This document shows, piece by piece, positions 8,087 through 15,611 of a stretch of 44,428 bases of DNA (position 1 is the stretch's first letter; each line of letters begins with the position of its first letter). The notes under the pieces are model-generated. The model made no database searches, had not been told where the DNA came from, and saw only the letters and a list, made by a program, of their open reading frames with translations. Origin of the DNA: M55B144 sp964550615 (GTDB lineage Bacteria > Bipolaricaulota > Bipolaricaulia > UBA7950 > UBA9294); assembly GCA_964550615.1 (NCBI GenBank), contig CAZKAB010000013.1, positions 1 to 44,428 of the forward strand. Reading direction: 5' to 3'. The position numbers and the translations under genes are program-made.

Positions 8087-10552
8087 CTATTCTCTTTGCT
8101 GTTTGATGTCCAATGTATCCGTCGCTAGAGCGGAGGCGCAAAGCTGATAGCGCCCGTCCTGCAGCAATCGAACCGCTGAGCTATCGGAAACGACCACCAG
8201 TGCATGGGTGGGACAGGCAGTCACGCAGGCCGGCGCGAGTCCCTGGTTTGTGCGGTCTCTGCACAGATCGCATGTTTCCTTGCCGAGAATCACGTATTCC
8301 GCTCGCGTTTGCCCGGTTGTGCCCTTCGCTGGTCCAGCAGTATGGAGCCGCATCCGCGCTTCGCCATACTCCTGTCGGCATGCCACTTCGCACGTATGGC
8401 ATCCCACGCATCGCTCGAGGCTCTCTATCAGGAATCGCACACCGCGTTTCATATCCGGTCGATTCCCATTAGTCGGCTCAATCCGGACAGGCACGCGACG
8501 GTTGCTGGTCGCACCGGAGATCGGATCAGCCGCGACCGATCCATCCGGCGTCAAGTCGTTTGCTGATCTCCAGTTTCCTCTGGCATATGGTTGGCCATAG
8601 CCGTAGGCTAGCATCACCGTGTCTTCGGCGAGTCCCCCGCTCAGGCGGGTCAGCGCCGTCACGGCTCCCCACCGGGACGTTACTCGGACCTCATCGCCGT
8701 TTGATATTCCAAGTCTGTCCGCCGCCGCGGGATGAATTTCAATGAACGGAGCCGGCTCAAGATCCTCTATCCAAGGCAAAGTTCGGAACTCTGTGTGAGT
8801 GTGGATCCCGAGTTTGAGACTGGTACTGCAAAGGAAGGGATACTCCTCGCTCAGGCGCAGTGGTTCGGGTATCTCTTCCAGTTCGGGAAGTGGCGCATAT
8901 CCGAAAGCTGCAAGACGATCTGCGACCAGCTCAACCTTTCCGGATGCCGTGGGGAATGAGGTACGCCCGTTTGTCCAGTAGAGCTCCTCCGGCGCGTAGA
9001 TCCTTTGATATCCTTCGGGATGCTGCTTCAGGTATTCAAGGGTAATCCCGACTGGTTCAAGCTCCCACTCGAACGCCTCCTCCACCGTCTTCCACGGGAA
9101 CTCTTCGGTCATATCAAGCCGCTTCGCCAACGCAAATATGAGATCGAGATCGCTACGACTCTCACCTACCGGAGGAACGACCTGCTGTTGCAGAGCGATC
9201 ATGTTTACCTGCGCGCTTGGCCGATATCGATAGTAGAGGAGCAAGTCTCTCTCAAGAAAGCTCGTGGCGGGAAGAATGAGATCTGCGATCCTGCTGGTCG
9301 CCGTCGGATACAAGTCGTGGACCGCGATGAACCCCACTCGATCTAGCAACCGGAGAGTGCGTTCAGTATTCGAATTAGCCGCAACGATTGAGCCTCCCTG
9401 TACTATGAGTGCCCTGATCGGGTACGGCTCGCCGGCTTCCAAGGCGGCAAATAACTCTTCGTCGTGAAGTGAGTTGCCGTTTCGGTAGTAAAGGGGATGT
9501 GTCGACAAGGAGCGCTCCTCCGCATCGGGACTGCGAGCACCGCGTAGCTGGACATCCGCAAAAGGAAGCGGTGGCATAAGGACGGTGCCGCCAGGGGCAT
9601 TGATGCTGCCTAGAAGCGCGGTGATCAAGGCCACTCCGCGAACTGCCTGAACAACGTTTATGTGCTGATCGAGTCCGTTCCCTTCCTTAACCACAGTCTG
9701 ACTGCCTGCGCTGATCAACCGCGCCGCTTGTCTGATCAAGTCGACAGGAACCCCCGTCATTACTGCTGCCTTATCGAGCTCGATCAATCCAACATGCTCC
9801 GCCAGCTGATCGAACCCGACCGTAAACTCATCAATAAACCGCTTATTGTAGAGCTGCTCCTCAATCATGACCTTCACGATACCCATCGCCAACGCGACGT
9901 CTGTCGACGGCTTTGGTTGCAGCCACAGGTCAGCCTTTGCAGCAGTCGGCGTAAAACGTGGATCGACAACCACCAGTTTGGCCCCACGAGCTTTCGCGTC
10001 AGCAATGCGACGGGCATAGTTGGCGACTGACGTGTACGCGGGGTTGAACCCCCACAGCAGAATGCAATCCGCCCCATCAAAATCGGGCTCGGGCACCCCG
10101 CCGTAGGTGGAAGCGTGAGCGATTGCTCGCGGAGCGAAACAGAGATGAGCATGCGTAAGCACATTGGGTGATCCGAAGACGTTCATGAACCGCGATACGT
10201 AGTTCATTGTCGTGACCCAGCCGGGGGCGTGCCCACGATGATAGACGACGGATTCAGGTCCGTCATCCCTCGCTGCGGCTCTCATTTCACTGGCAATGCA
10301 GTCGAGCGCCTCATCCCATGTAATGTACTCCCAGCCTCCTCCTCCGCGAGCTCCAACTCTCCGCAACGGTTGCGTCAGTCTGTTCGGGTCAGTGACGAGT
10401 TGCTGAGCCGCTAATCCCTTGGCACAAATCGTTCCTCGGTTGACAGAATGTTCCGGCAATCCATCAATTCGGACGATCCGATTGCCTTCCCGCTGAACTT
10501 TCAGCCCACAATAGAAGTAACAACTCTGACATATGGTATTTACGGTATCCAC
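8087..10552 (-). CDS. Molybdopterin (bis-MGD) oxidoreductase fused to a C-terminal dicluster ferredoxin
   Basis: This 821-residue protein is a DMSO-reductase-family catalytic subunit. The N-terminal [4Fe-4S] motif is C8-x2-C11-x3-C15-x27-C43. A candidate Mo-ligand cysteine is C138 in THAHLCFAPRAIAH, the place occupied by Cys in the thiosulfate/polysulfide reductase and nitrate (Nap)/formate groups. The molybdopterin dinucleotide-binding domain is near residues 570-690 (FIEIHPAAADRLGISNGDEV...). From ~700 a ferredoxin part follows with CVGCHTCEVAC and CDLC...PACVTACP, normally a separate beta subunit. No Tat signal is seen, so it is cytoplasmic. GTG 10552 is the only possible start because an in-frame TAG lies 18 bases upstream; GGGGG serves as ribosome site. 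The reaction is unknown: it may reduce or oxidise the compound handled by the flanking genes. The 133-base gap before it holds no gene. Confidence 0.9.
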   Translation of the reverse strand: MDTVNTICQSCYFYCGLKVQREGNRIVRIDGLPEHSVNRGTICAKGLAAQQLVTDPNRLTQPLRRVGARGGGGWEYITWDEALDCIASEMRAAARDDGPESVVYHRGHAPGWVTTMNYVSRFMNVFGSPNVLTHAHLCFAPRAIAHASTYGGVPEPDFDGADCILLWGFNPAYTSVANYARRIADAKARGAKLVVVDPRFTPTAAKADLWLQPKPSTDVALAMGIVKVMIEEQLYNKRFIDEFTVGFDQLAEHVGLIELDKAAVMTGVPVDLIRQAARLISAGSQTVVKEGNGLDQHINVVQAVRGVALITALLGSINAPGGTVLMPPLPFADVQLRGARSPDAEERSLSTHPLYYRNGNSLHDEELFAALEAGEPYPIRALIVQGGSIVAANSNTERTLRLLDRVGFIAVHDLYPTATSRIADLILPATSFLERDLLLYYRYRPSAQVNMIALQQQVVPPVGESRSDLDLIFALAKRLDMTEEFPWKTVEEAFEWELEPVGITLEYLKQHPEGYQRIYAPEELYWTNGRTSFPTASGKVELVADRLAAFGYAPLPELEEIPEPLRLSEEYPFLCSTSLKLGIHTHTEFRTLPWIEDLEPAPFIEIHPAAADRLGISNGDEVRVTSRWGAVTALTRLSGGLAEDTVMLAYGYGQPYARGNWRSANDLTPDGSVAADPISGATSNRRVPVRIEPTNGNRPDMKRGVRFLIESLERCVGCHTCEVACRQEYGEARMRLHTAGPAKGTTGQTRAEYVILGKETCDLCRDRTNQGLAPACVTACPTHALVVVSDSSAVRLLQDGRYQLCASALATDTLDIKQQRE

Positions 10553-10685
10553 AGACTGTTCCCCCGACTATGTGAAATCCAACGCTTGGAAAGATCCACC
10601 GCGGACCCATCCAACGAGCAAGACGCGTCTTCCGGATCCGCGATGGAGAGGCGTTGTGTTTTGGCCATACACCGTTGCATCGAGC

Positions 10686-11270
10686 TCACACCCACTCCTT
10701 TTTGTCGTTACATTGATCGATGTAGCTCCAATCAGCTGTTTCGGATGCAAAATCAGCCTTCTCTTGTTCCGTTGTCTTGCGTACGCAGAACTCGCAATGT
10801 GGGTCACCGGACGGTATCGCCTTGATATGCGACAGGGTAAACGCAGGGTTGTATGCCATGTACTTTGCAGGGTCGACCAAGCAGTACAGGCGGCCCAAAT
10901 CCTCTTCACCATATTCTTTCCATACGCTCGCCATCGCACAGCCGTAGGCAAGATGGCGGGTTCGCCCATCCTCCACTACAGTCTCCCCACCAGCATGCAT
11001 CCCTAGCTTGGGAAGGCTTCTACTCCGACCGACGCCGTAGTTCTCGGGAACGGGTTCTAGTCCATCTTCCAACACCGCATTGCGGACTTCCGTTCCCACC
11101 ATTGTTCCGTAGATCTTGATCGCATCGATGATCAACCGCCGGCCCTTTTCCTCTCCGAGGTTTCGGATCGCAGCTTGGGAAAACGCAAGGTGGAGAAGGG
11201 CGATCCTCCTGCTGGCAAGACGGACCTCGTGCGCCGCTTCTTCAGCTGTGAGCATCTTGTTTTCAGTCAT
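10686..11270 (-). CDS. L-2-amino-thiazoline-4-carboxylate (ATC) hydrolase-like protein
   Basis: A 194-residue cytoplasmic protein starting at ATG 11270 behind GGGAGG, with 8 bases of overlap with the upstream [2Fe-2S] gene. The arrangement resembles the ATC-hydrolase family: an N-terminal helical part, a central LAYGCAMASVWKEYGEEDLG, and a C-terminal SGDPHCEFCVRK with the paired cysteines typical of the family's 'GD..C.F' end. The founder protein opens the thiazoline ring of ATC on the way to cysteine, but most family members are uncharacterised, and many sit beside redox enzymes. Here it lies between a flavoprotein/FeS pair and a molybdenum oxidoreductase, so ring opening of a heterocycle, or a binding role, is possible. 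Family assignment is from motif memory only. Confidence 0.6.
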   Translation of the reverse strand: MTENKMLTAEEAAHEVRLASRRIALLHLAFSQAAIRNLGEEKGRRLIIDAIKIYGTMVGTEVRNAVLEDGLEPVPENYGVGRSRSLPKLGMHAGGETVVEDGRTRHLAYGCAMASVWKEYGEEDLGRLYCLVDPAKYMAYNPAFTLSHIKAIPSGDPHCEFCVRKTTEQEKADFASETADWSYIDQCNDKKEWV

Positions 11271-11556
11271 TGGAAGCCTCCCTTGTACGATATGGATCGA
11301 TCCGCATCCCATCTTTGATTTCCGTTTCGCACGCTAGACGAAGCACGCCATCGATGGTCATTCTGCAACCCCCGCACACACCCCGGCGACACGAGCTTCG
11401 ATACCAGACAGTTGGGTTGCAATGAGCGCGTATGTACTCGAGCGCATTGAGAACATCCATTTCACCGTCCAGTGGCACCGAGTAGGAAACGAATTCACCT
11501 TCACCGTTCTCGCTCCAGGAACGAACCTTTACCTCAATTGTTCGGGGCTCCGTCAT
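11263..11556 (-). CDS. Small [2Fe-2S] protein, N-terminal half of SdhB/FrdB only
   Basis: A 97-residue protein with the plant-type ferredoxin fold of succinate dehydrogenase iron-sulfur subunits. The cysteine spacing C-x4-C-x2-C-x11-C is visible in SCRRGVCGGCRMTIDGVLRLAC-like order at residues ~55-76, exactly as in SdhB. The usual C-terminal [4Fe-4S]/[3Fe-4S] domain (about 120 residues) is absent: the frame stops cleanly and the next gene overlaps the stop, so this is not a frameshift. Its ATG overlaps the flavoprotein stop as ATGA, making the two a translationally coupled pair. It likely passes electrons between the FAD enzyme and another carrier, perhaps the ferredoxin domain of the molybdenum enzyme. 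Confidence 0.88.
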   Translation of the reverse strand: MTEPRTIEVKVRSWSENGEGEFVSYSVPLDGEMDVLNALEYIRAHCNPTVWYRSSCRRGVCGGCRMTIDGVLRLACETEIKDGMRIDPYRTREASND

Positions 11557-13304
11557 GATGCCCTCCCTATCCGCTCAAGCTCGTCAGCCGCTCGGAGAAT
11601 CGCGGTCTCGTACGGGACAACGTCCGGCGGCAGACCCTCTGAGGACCCGACCTCGTCAAATGAAAGATCCAGTTCATCCCCTTGCAGTCGAACCACGATG
11701 TGCCTTCGCCAGGATGCATTGTCGGTAACCGGGTGATCCTCCCGCATATGGACGCCGCGACTCTCCGTTCGCTCTGCTGCCGCAGCAGCAGAGGCTCGAA
11801 CCACGGCGATCATGTTTCGCAGTTCAAGCGCATCACACAGCTCCTTATTCCGAGAGCGCCTTTTCGTCTCAAGACCGAGATGGTTCCACGCTTCGTTGAG
11901 TTCATCGAGATTCGCCGCTGCCCGATGTACTCTTTCACCACTACGGATAACCCCGACATATCGATATGCTGTTTCCTGCAGTTTGGTTCTCAGCTCATGT
12001 ACCGCTGCGCCTGCATCGCGTCCAAGTGGTGCAAGAGCCGCCTCCATGGCCGATTCAATCTCATCTCGATCAGGCTCAAGCAGCTCCCCGGAGGAAGCCG
12101 CGCGGCCCGCTTCGCGGCCGGCGATTGCCCCCTGCACCAGCATCTCCGTTGTCGCTGCTGCTACTCGATTGGCGCCAAACAGCCCGCCACTGCACTCCCC
12201 AGCAGCATATAGACCGGGTAGCGAGGTCTCACACCGCGCGTTGATTCTTATCCCGCCCTCGAAGTACTCAGCGGCGGGACCAACCTCGGCGGCATATCCA
12301 TCACGCATTCTCGCCATCAAGGCTGAGAAGTCATCTCCCTGGAATCGCCATCCGGAGTACTCTTCCTCGAGCGCGTCAATAAGATTGACCGGCAAGTGTT
12401 TCATCGACAAGAAGACCCCGCCCAGCGGACTGCCTCGTCCGGCAAGAACCTCACGCATTGAGGCCTTGGAGAAGAGCAACTTGTTCCACTCGCTGGTCAG
12501 TGCAAGCTTTGCAACCTTCGGATCCTCCCAAGATAGGAATGTATGCCCACCGCTATTGAGCAACTGCCCAGGAAGAATGTAGAACCACAGGCTCCCACGG
12601 TGTCGTGGAGGGGCCAGCAGGATATTGGGCGCGAAGGTGACCATCTCCATGTCAATCAACTCGGCGCCGGCACGAAACGCCATCGCTTGACCGTCGCCTG
12701 TTGCTTCGTCCGGGCCGGCGTTAAACGAGTAGGCGTGATGCCAGCCGCCGGTCGCAAGAACCGTCGATTTCGCAGATATCGCCACAGACTCGCCAGACTC
12801 AATGTCAAAAACCAATGCTCCAGACACTTGCCCGTTTGTCTTGAGCAAATCGACAGCTAGGCAGTTATCCATTGCCGTGATTGCGGCTTTTCTCTCACCG
12901 ATTCCCTTGCGAAGAGAGGCACATATTGACGACCCCGTAGTGATCAACGCTCGAGGGAAGACCTTACGAACCGATAACCCCCACTCGACAAGGTGCCCGA
13001 TCTCCTGGCCCGACCCGTTGACGTACGCCTCCACAAGGCGCTCCTCGTTCAATCCAAATCCTTCGATCAGGATCTCCTCCGCCCACGCCTCGGGAGTGTC
13101 GCCCGGATCGTTTTCGAATCCCAGCCGGTGCAGGCTTCCGCCGTCCGCCATCACGTCAGCGCCGGCCAGCACGGATGCTCCGCTTCGGCCAAGCGGGCCC
13201 TTGCTGACCAACGTTACTTCAGCAACGCCAGCAGCTTCGATCGCCGCTCGCATTCCGGCTCCACCGCTCCCGATAACAAGCACATCCGTCTTTTGGAAAC
13301 GCAT
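11553..13304 (-). CDS. FAD-dependent fumarate reductase/succinate dehydrogenase-type flavoprotein
   Basis: The 583-residue protein has the FAD dinucleotide motif VLVIGSGGAGMRAAIEAAG at residues 8-26, the GPLGRSGAS segment that follows the flavin in this superfamily, an ATGG motif (VLATGGW), and the second flavin motif GLYAAGECSGGLFGANR near residue 370. The histidine that carries covalent FAD in SdhA (R-S-H-T) is replaced by Ser-Gly here, so FAD should be non-covalent. The C-terminal helical domain is present. It could be a fumarate-reductase-like, L-aspartate-oxidase-like or other dehydrogenase; substrate residues cannot be assigned by eye. TAAGGAGGAG lies 4 bases before ATG 13304. It follows the regulator by 19 bases and overlaps the [2Fe-2S] gene, so it should be under GntR control. 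Confidence 0.87.
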   Translation of the reverse strand: MRFQKTDVLVIGSGGAGMRAAIEAAGVAEVTLVSKGPLGRSGASVLAGADVMADGGSLHRLGFENDPGDTPEAWAEEILIEGFGLNEERLVEAYVNGSGQEIGHLVEWGLSVRKVFPRALITTGSSICASLRKGIGERKAAITAMDNCLAVDLLKTNGQVSGALVFDIESGESVAISAKSTVLATGGWHHAYSFNAGPDEATGDGQAMAFRAGAELIDMEMVTFAPNILLAPPRHRGSLWFYILPGQLLNSGGHTFLSWEDPKVAKLALTSEWNKLLFSKASMREVLAGRGSPLGGVFLSMKHLPVNLIDALEEEYSGWRFQGDDFSALMARMRDGYAAEVGPAAEYFEGGIRINARCETSLPGLYAAGECSGGLFGANRVAAATTEMLVQGAIAGREAGRAASSGELLEPDRDEIESAMEAALAPLGRDAGAAVHELRTKLQETAYRYVGVIRSGERVHRAAANLDELNEAWNHLGLETKRRSRNKELCDALELRNMIAVVRASAAAAAERTESRGVHMREDHPVTDNASWRRHIVVRLQGDELDLSFDEVGSSEGLPPDVVPYETAILRAADELERIGRAS

Positions 13305-13323
13305 TTCTCCTCCTTACGTGTCT

Positions 13324-14058
13324 CTAGCGCCTCAGCACGCCTAGAGAGATGCTCCCTCCACCACCTCTGGCAACAAGCCACTGGAGCGCACGCGTCTTTG
13401 ATTCGGAGATGTGCTTCTCCTGCAGGCGCCGCGCCTTCTTCTCATCCTGACTCATGAGAGCTTCGATGAGGCGACTGCTATCTTCTTTCTCGGTCTCAAG
13501 TCCAAAATCCGACATCAATGGATCGCTCATACGTAGGCGAGTCCCTTCCCGAAGAAGCTGATCGATGGAACGGGCCAGCCGTTGCGAATTCGCAAGCTCT
13601 GCAATGCCCATATGAAAGGCATCGTGGTATTTGAGATAGTCAATGGCCGAAAACGGACGCCGTTCGAGAGCATCCGCCCATTCCTTGTGGGTTTCTTGAA
13701 GTGCGGCGAGCTCTTCCTTCGCCGCATTCGCTGCAGCTCGCGCTGCCGCTTCTCCTTCCAGAAGGATTCGCATATCGAAGATCTCGTGCACATCCTGAAG
13801 ACTAAGTGAAGAAACCCGGTATCCCACTCGTGGGATGACCTCAACGAGCCCTTCCTGACTGAGAAGCGCCAGCGCCTCTCGCACTGGCGTTCGACTTACA
13901 TCAAACTCATCAGCGATCCGTTTTTCGCCCAAGATATCGTTGGGCGCGTATTCCCACGTTATGATCCGTTCCCTAATCTCTGTGACTACCCGATCTGCCA
14001 GACTAATTCTATCCGCCACGTACTCGGCACGGACGTTTCGTCCTTCTCCGAGTGCCAT
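13324..14058 (-). CDS. GntR-family regulator of the FadR/FCD type
   Basis: A 244-residue repressor. The winged helix-turn-helix reads LGEKRIADEFDVSRTPVREAL, with the GntR hallmark SRTPVREAL, at residues ~45-65. The C-terminal helical FCD domain begins at DVHEIFDMRILLEGEAA and contains the YHDAFHMGIAELANSQRL stretch whose Asp and His usually bind metal and a carboxylate ligand. Start ATG 14058 is preceded by GGGAGG at 8 bases; in-frame ATGs at 14079 and 14088 lack such a site and lie in the operator region. It heads the minus-strand gene set and probably represses it and itself through the GTATAC sites just upstream. The ligand is likely a pathway substrate or product, a carboxylate by analogy with the family. 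Confidence 0.88.
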   Translation of the reverse strand: MALGEGRNVRAEYVADRISLADRVVTEIRERIITWEYAPNDILGEKRIADEFDVSRTPVREALALLSQEGLVEVIPRVGYRVSSLSLQDVHEIFDMRILLEGEAAARAAANAAKEELAALQETHKEWADALERRPFSAIDYLKYHDAFHMGIAELANSQRLARSIDQLLREGTRLRMSDPLMSDFGLETEKEDSSRLIEALMSQDEKKARRLQEKHISESKTRALQWLVARGGGGSISLGVLRR

Positions 14059-14080
14059 CCTGTTGCCTCCCTTGTCCATC

Positions 14081-14112
14081 GTATACATCTAGTATACAAG
14101 AATGTATACTAG
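14081..14112. promoter_or_regulatory. Triple GTATAC operator of the GntR regulator
   Basis: GTATAC occurs at 14081-14086, 14092-14097 and 14104-14109, that is every 11-12 bases, one helical turn. The right-hand pair is a perfect inverted repeat: CTAGTATACA (14089-14098), four bases, then its reverse complement (14103-14112). FCD-type GntR proteins bind short palindromes of this kind. The repeat covers the likely -10 box of the regulator promoter, so binding would block transcription. Confidence 0.7.
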
Positions 14113-14135
14113 CGAGTAATGGTACTCTTTGTCAA
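14106..14135 (-). promoter_or_regulatory. Sigma-70-type promoter of the GntR-led gene set
   Basis: On the minus strand a perfect -35 box TTGACA (14135-14130) is followed after 18 bases by TAGTAT (14111-14106) as -10. The -10 lies inside the palindromic operator. Transcription would start near 14099 and read into the regulator at 14058. Confidence 0.6.
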
Positions 14136-14253
14136 TAGCCGTTCAGAGCAAGGGCAGCTACCTTCTCATGAATGGATGTGCATTCACGAACCCGAGTTGA
14201 GAGCCGAAACCGGGATCTGAAGGAAGAGCGGATACACGAGCACGAGAGGAGAA

Positions 14254-14337
14254 ATGACGCTTCGCGTTTCTGGCAGTAAACGCCTATTGGGCGCTTTGGC
14301 GAGAGTGAGGCATACTGACCCTAGGGAGAAACAGTGA
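14254..14337 (+). CDS. Possible 27-codon leader peptide upstream of the TauE-like gene
   Basis: ATG 14254 follows GAGAGGAG closely (about 2-3 bases, tight) and opens 27 codons of a basic, unremarkable peptide. Its stop TGA at 14335-14337 overlaps the GTG start of the exporter at 14334, giving a coupling arrangement. No known family. It could be chance; the overlap and the ribosome box are the only support. The rest of 14136-14253 shows no gene. Confidence 0.3.
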   Translation: MTLRVSGSKRLLGALARVRHTDPREKQ

Positions 14338-15122
14338 TTGCTAAATTCGTACTACTATTTGCCGCGGGTATAGCGGCCGGCTTTGTCAATGTGGCCGCCG
14401 GAGGCGGCTCGCTTCTTACCTTGCCGGCACTTATTTTCTTCGGTTTGCCGCCGACAGTAGCCAACGGAACTAACCGTATTGCAGTCATGATGGGAAGTAT
14501 CACAAGCATGGCAAAATTCCGACAGAAAGGCTACTTCAACCCGGCCCTCGGTCTCAGACTTGCCATCCCAGCAGTCGCTGGTGCTGTTCTCGGATCAGTC
14601 TTGGCAGTCAAGATACCAGACAACGTCTTTCGCATCTTACTTTCAGTAATCATGTTGATCGTCCTTGCGCTCATGATCACGCGCCCGCGAGTGGGACGTC
14701 CCGAAGGCCAAGAGAAAGCCATGACCGTTTCCCGACAGGTTATCTTGATGGCGGCCTTCTTTGGTGTGGGCGTGTATGGCGGACTTATCCAGGCAGGAGT
14801 GGGGTTTATTATCATTACAGCTCTCTCGATGATTACCGGCATGTCGCTCCTTCGGATCAACAGCGTCAAGGTCATTGTCATAGCTGTCTACATGCTCCCT
14901 TCTCTAGCCTTGTTTGCCGCCGCACACAAAATCGACGCCATCCCTGGACTAGTGCTAGCTGCCGGCAGTGGCTTCGGTGCGTGGATCGGAACCATCGTGT
15001 CGATTAAGAAAGGGGATCGCTTTATCCGCATTCTGTTGATCGCGGCGGTAGTAGTGATGGCCGTCAAGGTTTCAGGTTTATGGGACTGGCTGGCTACTAA
15101 CGCATTCAATTTGGGGCGATAG
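14334..15122 (+). CDS. TauE/SafE-family membrane permease (sulfite/organosulfonate exporter type)
   Basis: The 262-residue inner-membrane protein has about eight membrane segments in two halves. The first half carries the family signature AAGGGSLLTLPALIFFGLPP (residues ~20-39) and the NxxAVMxGS segment; the second repeats it in weaker form as YGGLIQAGVGFIIITAL. Start is GTG 14334 behind GGGAG. Family members export sulfite, sulfoacetate or related anions, and many are unassigned. It lies between two regulated catabolic units and reads towards the hydantoinase operon, about 490 bases before its regulator. The nearby ATC-hydrolase-like gene makes a sulfur-containing waste product conceivable, but this is only suggestion. 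Confidence 0.85.
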   Translation: MIAKFVLLFAAGIAAGFVNVAAGGGSLLTLPALIFFGLPPTVANGTNRIAVMMGSITSMAKFRQKGYFNPALGLRLAIPAVAGAVLGSVLAVKIPDNVFRILLSVIMLIVLALMITRPRVGRPEGQEKAMTVSRQVILMAAFFGVGVYGGLIQAGVGFIIITALSMITGMSLLRINSVKVIVIAVYMLPSLALFAAAHKIDAIPGLVLAAGSGFGAWIGTIVSIKKGDRFIRILLIAAVVVMAVKVSGLWDWLATNAFNLGR

Positions 15123-15541
15123 CGTCCGTGGAGCTATCTTCGCAGAACCGCCCCGTCCCCTCAAACAGCACGTCGCTTTACGTCTGTGGTGTTGAAGAGA
15201 GCACTGCTCAATTCGTCCGTCCGACGCTCCATGAAGTACTTCAGCGCGAATCGATTCCTCCCCTCGGCGGGCCCCGCGGTCTGCTTGTGCGTGACGACAC
15301 AAATGGTGAAACCGGAGGCCGGAACACGCCTGCAATCCTCTGGAACATCACTCCCAAGCGGACGTGTCCCCATGCACTGTGCCAGAGGACGAACTAGCAG
15401 AAGGCCCGAAGCGAGTACATCGCGACAGAGTCGCGGTCCCAGGCACTGGCCCGAAAACGCGGATGCCAAACCGTCGCAGAGCGGCAGTCACGATCGTTTG
15501 GCGTCCCAGAGTCGTTACCGAACTGTACCTAGTGGCACCGC
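15123..15541. other. Intergenic stretch without a convincing gene
   Basis: About 420 bases between the TauE-like stop and the promoter of the cupin regulator. Open frames exist on both strands, including one on the minus strand (15161-15469) and an upstream extension of the regulator frame to 15186, but neither has a ribosome site or a recognisable family. No hairpin with T-run was found. It may hold a decayed gene. Confidence 0.4.
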
Positions 15542-15553
15542 AATGTTCGGTAG

Positions 15554-15602
15554 TGAACGTTGTTCATTGTTTTTTGACTCTTGTTCACTCGATTCATATA
15601 AT
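15554..15602 (+). promoter_or_regulatory. Strong promoter with TGAAC-GTT-GTTCA operator, near-leaderless start
   Basis: TTGACT (15574-15579) and TATAAT (15597-15602) are separated by exactly 17 bases, a near-consensus sigma-70 promoter. Upstream lies an inverted repeat TGAAC-gtt-GTTCA (15554-15566), and GTTCA recurs in the spacer at 15583-15587, so the regulator may bind here. A start about 7 bases after the -10 would fall near 15609, only 2-3 bases from the ATG at 15612; no ribosome box is possible, implying a leaderless message. Confidence 0.75.
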
Positions 15603-15611
15603 GCTCCTGCC

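Noticed and set aside
10620..10631. 12-bp palindrome AAGACGCGTCTT in the gap before the molybdenum gene
   Set aside because: Short palindromes of this size occur by chance in 44 kb, and no promoter boxes accompany it.
15161..15469. Minus-strand frame ending ALFNTTDVKRRAV, looking somewhat protein-like
   Set aside because: No ribosome site and no family recognised; kept only as part of an unresolved intergenic stretch.
15186..15611. In-frame upstream extension of the cupin regulator
   Set aside because: It would run through the promoter; family proteins start at the helix-turn-helix, matching ATG 15612.
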